Shown: positions 42,958-54,900 of the stretch, piece after piece
Position numbering within the stretch: position 1 is the first letter of the stretch
Layout: each line of letters opens with the position of its first letter
NCBI RefSeq assembly: GCF_036567765.1
Contig: NZ_DATCTU010000081.1
Location: 62,001-126,000 of the forward strand
DNA from: Pseudobacteroides sp.
Lineage (GTDB): Bacteria > Bacillota > Clostridia > Acetivibrionales > DSM-2933
DNA: 64,000 bases
Direction of reading: 5' to 3'
Program-made: the position numbers and the translations under genes
The notes under the pieces: model-generated
Seen by the model: the letters and a program-made list of their open reading frames with translations, nothing else
Told to the model about the DNA's origin: nothing
Databases searched by the model: none

Positions 42958-45900
42958 TTATTGGCTGATACAGCGTGCAATCATTGCTGCAACTTCAGCT
43001 CTTGTTATGGTCTTGTCAGGCCTGAATGTATTATCGTTATACCCTTTGATAATACCAAGCTCGATTGCCTTGGCCACATATCCCTTAGCCCAGGCAGGTA
43101 TCTTATTTGCATCCTTCATGTTGATTTTCGGATTCTGTGATATGTCATATCCAAATGCATTTATAATAAGTACCGCCATTTCCTTCCTTGTAAGCTTGTT
43201 CTTAGGTCTGAATGTATTGTTTTCATATCCCTTTATAATTCCAGACTCCATGGCCGATTTTATAAAAGGTTTAGCCCACGCAGAAATGGAAGAACTGTCT
43301 TTATACGGAAGACTCGAATTGTTAGCCGGCGTATATCCTGCTGCAATTATTATTATCTTGGATATTTCTTCTCTTGTTATCTCGGCATTAGGTCTTAATG
43401 TCTTGTCTGGATATCCGCTTATGATGCCTTTGCTTAATAACAATGAAAAGCTATCTTTTGCCCAATGCTTAGCTATATCTTTGTAATCATTTATGCCAGG
43501 AACACCAGGAACATTTTTTGTCGGTGCTATAACTATAGGTGTAGGTGATGGCTTTTTAGTCGGTGTTGGTGTAACTGTAGGTCTTGCAGTTGGTGTTGCC
43601 GTTGGCCTCAATGTAGGTGTAGGCGTTGGCCTTATTGTAGGCGTAGGGCTTGCACCACCTGGCAGACTTCCACCCGGCCCTGGTGCATCAACATCTGCAG
43701 CTAAAACCTTTACCTGGCATGAAAGGCTGTATCCATCAACTGAAGCCATAACAGTAACAGGTGATGAAGTCACTGCTTTACCCTTAATAGTACATTTGTT
43801 ATTAGTTGGGTTGAGTTCAATGTACTTATTGCTGGCATCTGATGTAGACCAGGTAATATTATTCCTGTTGGTTGCGTTATTAGGTGATGCATTTACCTCA
43901 AGGTCAAAACTCTTTCCAACCTTCACCTCTGTTGCAGGCTTTGTAGCCCAACTAAGAGAAGTCACAGGAATTTTCTTAATTGTTACCTCTATTGCTTTGC
44001 TGATTGAATTATTCTCTTTGCTTCTAACCGTAACCGTTACAGGGTTTACAGGCACAGTGTTTCCAATTGCCTCGATTGTTATTTTATTTTCCCCACTCCC
44101 TTGTGCCAGAACATTTTCTATTACTTTAAGAGCACTTGAATTGCTAACTTCAACACTTACAGTTTTATCTTCAGCTTCATAAGGAAGCATAGTAGCATAG
44201 AATGTAAAAGTGCTTTTGTGAAGCATCTCAATTGAGCTTACATTAAATCTTATATCTCTTACAGGAACAGGTCGAACTTCAACAGTACATGTAGCTTTTA
44301 TTGAGACATTATACTTGCTCTTGACTGTTATTAATGCCGTACCCTTCTTGACTCCCGTTACAACTCCATTTTGATCGATATCCGCAACCTTTGTGTCACT
44401 GGAGGACCAGGTGACACCCTTTGTCATTTCATCATCAGGTTCAATTACGGCAGTAAGCTGTTTTGTGCTGCCTGCATTAATGCTCACTTTAGGAGCTTCC
44501 CTAATTTGAATCCTGGAAACAGGGTTTATTACATGTACAATACAAGATGCATTTAATATAGGGTTATCTTCATAGGTTGCTGTAATAGTGGCTTCACCTG
44601 GATGCATTCCTTTAACCTCACCATCTGAAACATAAGCAATGCTGCTGTCATCGGAACTCCATATTACTGAGCTTACTTCCACATCTGCCCCAAAGATTGC
44701 ATTTAATTGAAGCTTATCACCAGGTACTATATAAACCTCATTCTTATCAAGATTAAACCCGGTACTTTTCTCTTCTGTGACTGCAATCCTGCATGATACC
44801 TCAATATCATTACCACTTTTCGCTTTTATAACTGCTTCTCCCGGAGATAATGCCTTCACCGTTCCATCAGATGATACTTTTGCTACGTTTGTATTATCTG
44901 ATGACCAGGTAATTGATTTATTAGTAGCATACTGAGGGTAGAACTGTACTCCCAGGTTCACGATGCTTCCCTCTGTCATACTTACCTGATGCTTATTCAT
45001 CACAATGGCTTCAACAGCTATTGTGCCTTCAGCCAGAAGCGGCATTTTAATATTATTGGCATTTTTACTGTTAACATCTACAGCATAAGCATCTCCGATA
45101 TAATTAACAGTTCCTCCTTTGGAATAATATCCGTTGGAAAAATTATTAGGATAGTCATCTCTTCTTTCTAAACTGTAACTTACATTGTAACCACTATTCA
45201 TTTCATTTGCAGGCACATTTAGTGAAAATGCCGTGTCCCCTGTACCGTCAGGCAATGATACAGAACCTGATATCACTCTATTTGACGGGATGAGTGCTAT
45301 ATCATCTATAACAGTTGCCGATTTTACTTCCAGCCTTGAAGCTATGTTAATCTCAGTAGTTGCACCGTCATACCTGTAATAGCTCTTGCTTAAATATTCA
45401 CCAAACAATGGAAGTATTGAGTAACTGATCAAATAATCTCTTCCTGTAGGCAGGTACAGCTTATATCCTGCAGTCTGGCTGTTTCGTGCCATAGGTACAT
45501 ATACAGAATACTCGTTGCTTTCATTTTCTGCTTTTACCAACACTCCAAAAGAGTCATATTCTACCTTCATATTGTTAGGAAGCTTAATTGTACCGCTAAC
45601 TTCGATGCCGGATATAAGCTCAAGTACTATATTGTTTACATTTGCATTTAATGTGTTTACATCGTCAGCAAAAATCTCTTTGCCCTTTGTTGATTTGCTG
45701 CTGTAGAACCCTGATTCCATGTAACCGTCCAAGCTGGTAGAATATTTTACATGATACTTATCCATAGCCGGAGCTGAAAGCTCAAATTCAACATTGTTTT
45801 GACCAGGATATACTGTAAAACTGGTTTCCGGGGTATATCCAAGGCTGCTGTTAAGAGCCATAATCTTTACATTAAATCCGTTTCTAGGTATCGCTGCATT

Positions 45901-48900
45901 TACAGGGAGTTTAAATATACCGGTAATTTTTCTTTCCTTTTTCTTGACAACCAAATCAATGCCATTTATGTCACCGTTTGCAACATTTAATGCTCCAGCT
46001 TTGGTAAAATCAGCAGTAGTACCTCCAACTGTGTAAAATCCGCTCTGATATAATCCGTCGATCATTAGGCTGCTGCTGTTGTGCTCAAAGCCCACAACAT
46101 AATCAGAGTTATTATTGTTTGCCAATAGTATAAAGGTTTTTGTTTCTGCACTGAAAACCTTTGCAGAACTGCTCATGCCGTTTGTTCTTGTCTGAACATT
46201 TATTCTTCCAGCAGTTGTGGTTGATTCAGGAACAGATAGTTCAAATTCTGCATATTTCTGTCCTCTTGGTATTGTTATGGTTTTAACAACCCTATACCCT
46301 GTATACTTAACTTTTTCAGCATAAACATTTACCTTTATATCCTCTGTCCCTGCATTCACTTCCTCTGGAAGTTTTAGCTTACCGGAAATTGTCCTGCTCT
46401 TAATCATTCCAAGATTAACATCGACAAAACTTCCATTGGTGAGATCCAATGTTGAAGCAAGTTTTTCATCCGGAACAGTTACTGCAGAATTATAGTACCC
46501 TTTTTCAAAAACACCTGTATATGAGTCTGTTTCATAATATACTTTGTATTGACTGTTGCTGACATCAGGTGTAACCTTTATTGAATACTCTGCCATCGAT
46601 GACCCTTTTACTATCTTAGCATCAGCTGTATCAACAAAACCGGTCTTTACATTTACCGCTTTAACCTTTACATCCAAATCACCTGATGATAATATAGTGC
46701 CTACAGGCAGTGATAATGTACCTTTGATCTCTTTTTTGCATATCAATGTTATGTCTATATCCTCTGCTACCTGCGAAGAAACATCAATTTCTTTCGCAAG
46801 CTCAGCCAGCATTACCATCCCTTGTGAATTATAGTATCCAAACGAGTAATAATCCGGCAGTTCAACATTGTACTTAACCTTATATCCTTTTACAGGCATT
46901 ACGCTTAAAGTATAATCTATCGATCTTTTACCTGCAGGTATATAGAATTCTTTTAAGTACAATCTGCCGCTTATATCTGTAGCTGTTATAAATACTTTCA
47001 CTCCATCAGGTCCTGCAATTCCTTCCTGGAGCTTTATCTTGCCACTTATAGTCCTGTTCTGAAGCATTTTAAAGTTTATACCATCTGCTCCTGAAAGCGA
47101 CAGGTCAAAAACCTTAGCATCCTTTATATCCCTCACTGCCTCTTCCTTATTTGGTAAGCTTGAATAGTAACCTACAGGTGCAATTTCAGGATTTGATACA
47201 ACTTCATATCTAACAGTATAATTATTTCCTGCAGGTACATTAAGAAGGTACTCGACTGAACGGTTACCTTTTGCTATACTGACAACCGTAGAATAAGTCC
47301 CTCTGCCGTCAGATGCAATAACAGATATACCGCTTGCATGATCTGCACTATCAGGCAGAGTTATGGTTCCTGATATAACACGCTTTATCAAAAGTGTTAT
47401 ATCCTTATTGGTCAATTCACTGTCCGATACTCTCAAGGATTCTGCATTATCTATAATGGTTGTTGTCCCTTCAGAACTGTAGAATCCTTTTTCAATAAAG
47501 ATACTTTCCCCACCCAATTCGTATCTGAGCTTGTATCCTGAACCTTGCTCTACATATAAAACAAATGGGCAAGTCCTTGTATCTTGTGATAAAACCACAT
47601 TTGTAGTATAGATTTCCAGACCTCTTTCAGCTATTATATTTAACCGCAATCCTTCCGCAGGAATTACAGCTCCTTCAGGAACAATTATATTACCTTTAAT
47701 AGTTCTTCTTACTACTAAAGTCATATCTTTGTTTGCTGCATCATTTGTGTTTATATCTACACTTTCCGCTTCTGAAAGAATGGCAGTGGTTCCCTTGCTG
47801 CTGTAATAGCCATAAAGGGTATACTTATATTCTCCCCAGTTTTCATATTTCACTATATACCCATAACCCCTGTCGTTTGGAGGAAGCTCCAGGCTATAAT
47901 CTGCTGAGCTCTCACCTGCCGGTATTACTACATTTGCAGATATGCTATCAATTCCATTTGAACCTGTTATTTTGATTTTAATATCTTTGCCTTCAGCCTC
48001 AACCCCGTTAGGCAAAGATACTTTACCGTTTATCTTCCTTGGTCTGACTAGTTCTAAATCAATGCCCGGCTCATCTTTATCATTTGCATTGACATCATAA
48101 GCCAGCTTGCTGTTTCTTACCATTCCGTTCTTACTGTAATACTCCGATACAACAAACCCATAAATAGAAGAAACTTCATATCCTACCTTACAGCCTTTTC
48201 CTTCAATACTTGGTGCAGCTTTAATTATGTATGATACTGAATTACTGCCTGCAGGTATTCTAACCAGTGTGTTGCCCGCATTTTCGGCAGTTATTTTTAC
48301 TACAATTTCCTCACTTGCTGTTTCAGAAAGTGGTAATGATATTTTACCGCTTATAACCTTTTTCTTTATGAGAGTAAGATGTTTGTTATTATATTCATCC
48401 ACAATGGTACTAAAGTCCATCTTGTCAGCATCAAGAGGCTTATATACCATGGAACCTTCCCTATAATAACCATTCATTACATAGTCGTTTATTATTGGCA
48501 GCTCATAATAAAGCTGATACTCTCTTCCTGAAGGAATGTTGAGAGAATAATCTGCTTTATCGGAACCAGCAGGTATAAACACAACTGTCCTGCCTGAGTC
48601 AAAAGCATTCCTAGCAATAATTGTAATTTTTAAGCCCCCCTCAGGTGCTGTTTCTCCAATCGGAAGGCTAATTTTTCCCGATACAATCTTTTTCTTTTCA
48701 ATTTCCAGATCAACACCAGAAGTTTTATCACTTATATCGAGTTTGTCTTCCAGATTTTCATACCTTACAGTACCCAAATTGCTGTAAAAGCCTGTTGAAA
48801 GGTAGCTGTCATTTTCCCAGTTTTCATAACGTAATGAATAATCGTCACCCTTATCATTCGAAGGTAAGAATAAAATATAATCCCCCTCCGTACTTCCACC

Positions 48901-51900
48901 AGGTATTATTACAGTGGTAGACGCACTATCTGCTTTATTTCTGGCTAAAACATCAACTTTTAAACCTTGTGCCGGAGCTGCACCGCTTTTTAGCCTGACT
49001 TTACCACTTACAGAAACAAGGTGTCTTAGGTCGAAATCGGCTCTATTAAAATCACCGGAGTTTACATCTATTGCTTTAGCGTTAATGATATTTCTTACAA
49101 AACCACTTTCATTGAAATATCCAGATCTGACATAGCCGTAATCAAAAGAGGTTTCAAATCTCAGCTTGTATATATCCCTTTGATTTGGCAGCACTTTCAT
49201 AGAATATGAGGCTGAATTCTCACCCTTATTGATCTTAACTGTCTTCTTAAACTCATATCTTCCCATTGAAGCAATTAAATCGATATACATATCTCTTGAT
49301 GCTGCTTCATCTTTGGGCAGCTTTATAGTACCGCTTATAACTCTTTTTACTATGATATTTATATCTTTGGTCTTGTTTTCATAAACATCAAAAGGTATTG
49401 CGTCAGATTCATCAAGTACAGTACTCTGACCATAATAAGCCTTCTCTGCATAATTATCATTTACCGGCATGGAGTAGAATAATTTATAGCCATTGCCATC
49501 AGGAACATATAAAGTAAATTTAGTTTCGTTACTTCCTTCAGGTATAGTTAAATTTAGTGTCCTTGTATTCTTACTGTTTTTTGCCGTAAGTGTAAACTGA
49601 ACACCACCAAAAGGAGCTGCTCCTGATGAAAGAATAACCCTACCACTTATGGAGTAATAGTTTAACAATCTGAAGTTGGTATTATCCGCATTTATGCTTG
49701 TTAAATCAAGCCTATATGCATCACCTTCTGCCTTTACAGCATCAAGACCTCCCTTCTTATAATATCCCTTTGGAAAATAATCACCAGTTGCAGGTACTTC
49801 ATACCATACAACATACCCTGATGCAGGAGGTATTTTTATGGAGTAATCCGCATGACTATTTCCCTCTGCTATTTTAACGGTTACTGAATTTGTGTAAGTC
49901 CTGTTTGAAGCAAATAACTTTACATCCATACCACCTGCCGGTGCAGTTCCTGCAATGCTTATAACACCCTTTACTTCCCTGTTGCTTATAAGGGAAAGGT
50001 TGGCCGTATAATCCGCTTTACTTAAGTCAATACCATATGCCTTATTTGAGTCCAGTATTGTTCCTGTAGTACTAAAGTAGCCTTTACCTACGAGGTCAGC
50101 ATTATTTACTTCATAGTACAGCTTGTAGTTTGCAACAGGAGGCAGGTAGATCTCATATGATGCTGATGAAGAACTTGCTGTCAGGTTTTTCATCACTGCA
50201 TTTAAGTATGTATCGTTTCCTACGGTAGTACCTGCTGCCAGCTTAACCGATACTGTTCCCGAAGGAGAGTATCCTACTGGAAGTGAAATAGTACCTGATA
50301 TCTTTCTATTTAATATGGGAACTAACTTGATAGCTGTTTTATCACCATTCAGTGTACTTAATAGGTTTGCTGAGGACTCCAAAACAACTGTACCTGTTGT
50401 ACTGTAATACCCTTTAGGTGCATACTTGTTGATGCCTTCAATTGTATAATATACCTTATAGCCTGGAGCAGGAGGAACACCAAGGAAATATGGTACCTTT
50501 GTCTCTCCTGGAGCTATAAATACCTTAGCAGCAGCAGAATATGTATTGTTAGAAGCATAGACAGTAACATTTATACCGTTTACCGGTGCTTTTTCAAGCA
50601 ATTCAACGGTTCCTGATATTTCACTATTTCCTATCAGTATAAGATCAATCACTTGATCCCCTGTTCCCACTTTCACATAGGAAGCATCATTTACATTCAG
50701 TACAGGCCTGTCATAGTTAAAGTATGCATTTAGTGCATAGCCTGTATTTGCTGTTTTAACGGTATATTTTATCTTATAACCTGAATTAGATAAAATAGGA
50801 TCAACATAAAGTGCGAAGGGTACATACGAGGAATTTTCCGGTATTGTAAAATTCTTTACAATGCTGGTTCCTTCCACAGATACATCTACGCTTATGCCAC
50901 CATTAGGTGCCGGTAATGATACCGGAGTCTTTATATTTCCGCTTATTTTTATCCTTTTTAGGATCATCACATCAACATGTAAATTACTTTCAGAACTCAC
51001 ATCAACCAAATCAGCATTGCTTTCAAAAGGAACAGTATTTTTGAACCCACCGTTTAATGCATAGTATCCTTTCTTGATAAACTCTTCATTTGATGTAGTA
51101 AGCTCATAATATACAAGATACCCTGATTGAGGTTTATTGGGCGGAACTTTGATAGAGTATGTTGCATCTCTATTACCTTTAGGTATGCTAACAGTCACAC
51201 TGGTTTTTCCAGCATAAATCTTCACAGTAACAGGGCCTGATGGAGCAACATCGTCAGGTAAAGATATCTTACCGCTAATTGTTTTCTTCTCTATGATTTC
51301 CATATTAATGTCGGATATATCGTCTTCCATTCTGGGCAGATAGCTTGCGTCCGAATCACTGTCTACAGTTCCACTCACATTGTAATAGCCTGGCAGGTAA
51401 TCGGTATTGGAGATGTCGTATTTTACCTTGTAAAAATAACCTGGAGGTACAAATATCTTATAATTGACTCCCTCACTACCCTCTAAAATAGTAAATGCTT
51501 TTGCTATTGTTTCACTGCCGTTGTAAGCACTTATATCGACCCTGATACCGCCTGTAGGAACCACAGTCCCCTTAGGTAGATTTACAGTTCCGCTTATAAA
51601 GTACTTAGGTATTATGTTTATGTTAACTCCTGTTTTATTTTCAGCTGTCAGGTTTAAAAATTCACTATCCCCAATATATCTGACAGAACCTCCAGCCTTG
51701 TAATAAGCAGGATACAGAAATTTTTCATTATTTACATAACTTGCATTATTTTTATTTTCATCAAGTTTATACCCAATTTTATAATTAGCACCTTCCGGGA
51801 CATAAACCGTATACGGAACTGAGCTTATTCCTTCCGGAATTATTATTTTCGTATTTCCACTATCCTTATTATCATTGTCAGCAAATACTATAACATCCAA

Positions 51901-54900
51901 TCCTCCATAAGGTGCAGTACCTTTAGTAAGAGATATTGTACCGCTTATTTCCTTTTTCCTTATGAGCGTAAGATTCACTCCAACACTGCTTCCGCTTGTC
52001 AAATCAATCTTTTCAGCTTTTTCAGCGTTCCTTATTGTCTCTTTGGAAGTATAGTATCCTTTATCAATATATTTTACATCACTTATAATATAGTTTACTA
52101 CATAGTCTATTCCATCTATGACATAGATGGTATATGGCACGGAGCTGCTTCCCTCAGGAATCACTACCTTTACAGTGCTTGTCAGTGTTTTTGTAGTATC
52201 TGTGATTTTCTTGTAGGACACACTGACTTCAACAGGCAAACCTCTTAAAGGTGCAAATTCATTCTTTAAAAATACAGTACCGCTTATAATACGCTTTGGT
52301 ATTATGGTCATATCAATATATGATACATCACCTGATACTTTTACCAAAAACGCAGCCGCCTTGTCGCTTGTTGTTGCCTGATTGTTATAGTACCCTGGCG
52401 TAACATACATATTATTGCTTGATATTTCATACCTTACCTCATAGCTTCCTATAGCAGGCACATAAACAGTGTATGGAACTTGCTTTGTATTATTAGGTAT
52501 CAGTACTTCAGTATCGCCGCTGTTACTTCCGCTTACGGCATATATTCTTAACATCAAATCAGCTTTGGGATCAGATGAAGCAGGTATCGATACAACCCCG
52601 CTAATTGCAATTTTAGATAAAAGTGTCATGTTAATATCCGACACACTTTTTGAAGCATCAACTAAAGATGCATTATTGATATCTAAAGTCGTTGCTTCCT
52701 TATTGTAAAATCCCTCAGACATATAGCTTTTGTCTTCAGTTATCTGATAGCTTACTTTATAGTTGCTGGCAGGACTGACATATATTGAATAAGCTGCTGA
52801 CTTTGAATTCTGGGGCATTGTTACATTTACATAGGTAGTAGTAGTGCCGAGAGTTGCTATAACCTTTACCTTTAATCCATTCGCGGGAGCAACCCTGTTT
52901 CCGGGTAGTGTAAGAGTACCTTCTATTTTGGAGTTGCCGATAAGGGTAAGGTTGACCCCTGATCTGTTTTCATTCCCCAGGTTAATTTTAGTAGCTGATG
53001 CCTGATCCTTGACAGTGCCAGCGTCACTGTAATACCCGTTTTTTGCATAGGCACTGTTGTTAATCTCATACCTGACTGTATATCCAGTACCTGCCGGAAT
53101 GTAAATAATATAGGGAGCAGAATTGGTTCCCTCTTTTATAAGCACATCCTGATACCTTGTATAAGTACTATTTGAAACATAAACTCTGACAGGAGTTTCT
53201 TTTGAAGCAAAGTTTTCCGCCGGCAGCTTTACAGCCCCACTAATGCTGCTCTTTGGTATCAGTGATAAATTTAAGTCATCCCTGTCTTTAGTGCTGACAT
53301 CGATTAAATCTCCATTACTAGGATCAGACACCATACCTGAACTGCTGTAATAACCGGTTTCATTAAATAATGTTGTTGTGCTGCCTATCTTGTAATATAC
53401 AATGTACCCTGAATCCGGTGCATTCGGAGGAACTCTTAATGTATATTCAACAGGATTGCCATCGGTACGCAGCGTAACTGGAGTGGAATAGCTGCCTGCA
53501 AAAATATTCAAACTAATATTCGAGGCAATTGATACTCCTTCGGGCAAAGATATTGTACCTTTTATTATTCTTTTTTTAATCAACGTAAGATTAATCTGAT
53601 TGTAGGTGTTAGTATTTCCACCAATTATTTGAAGTTCTCTGGCATAGCTTCTATTTACTGCCATTTCTCCGTTTCCAAGATAGCCGTCTTTCGCGAAGAC
53701 ATTGTTTTCACTATTTAAGGTATATCTTATATAATAGCTATTTCCGTTTGGAACATAGATATTATATGGTACGGAAGGACTATTTGCAGGTATGACAACA
53801 TCCGTATAAATAAAATCATTCGGATTTTCTTTGTTCTCAGCATATATTCTCGCTGCTGTATTGGCTATCAGCCTATCTCCTTCAGGCACTCTTAGTTCGC
53901 CGCTAACCAGCTTTATTTCTGAAAGCATAAGATCAACATTGTCTCTGCTAATCTGCGAAACATCTATCTTTCCTGCATCATCTTTATTTCTCACCATATA
54001 GCCTGAATTATAATACATTTTTGATATGGAATTTGCTGAGCCTGAAACATTTTCATACCATAATATATAGTCAGATCCTGGTGGAACTGTAAGTCTGTAC
54101 TCAGCATAGTTACTTCCATTTGGAATAGTTACTTGCTGAGAATCTTCTCCCCGTGCACCTTGCACCTTCACGACTGCACTTACATTTCCAACAGCTATTA
54201 TATCCTTTTCAAATTTAATTTTACCAGATATTACTTTTTTAAGTATAAAAGTAAAGTTTTTACCTGCAGCATCTCCGATTGTTACATCTATTGGCGAAGC
54301 TGCTTTTTCATCCATAACTGTTCCTGTATCACTGTAGTATCCCTCTTCAACAAATGTATCATTTGGTCCCAACCTATAGAAAAACTCACGAACACCCGGA
54401 TTCATATAGAAGGTGTACTCTGTACTGAATGTGCCTTTCTTAAACACTACTGAGTATACCCTTTCATCTTCATCAGTGTAATAAAATGTAGTATCATAGG
54501 GCATTCCGTTTTTGAATCTCTCATCATTGATATCCTTAGGAAATGACAGGGTACCGGAAATTTTCCTTTTCTCAAGCAGCACAAAATCTATGTTGGACTG
54601 GTTACCTGCGGTTGTATTAATCTTCTCTGCAAATTTACTTTCATAAACTGTTCTAGCAGCACTATAGTAGGTTGTCTTTATATATGTTATGGCTCCTTTT
54701 GTGATTTCACACTTCACCACATAATCAGTACCGGGTGAAACAAGCAGAGAATAATTAACACTGCTTTCATTCTGGAGCATCTTTACCTCTGTAGTACCTG
54801 TCTCAGATCCGCTGGTAGCAGTAACTTTAAATACAACCTCCTCATCATTGGAAACACCCTTTGGGAGTTGTATTTTTCCGCTTATAGCCTTTTTGGAAAT

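Noticed and set aside
43493..44182. Plus-strand open frame of 229 codons
   Set aside because: It is antisense to the Pro-Thr linker and Ig domains of the giant gene, Gly/Val-rich by complement of Thr/Pro codons, and has no ribosome binding site.
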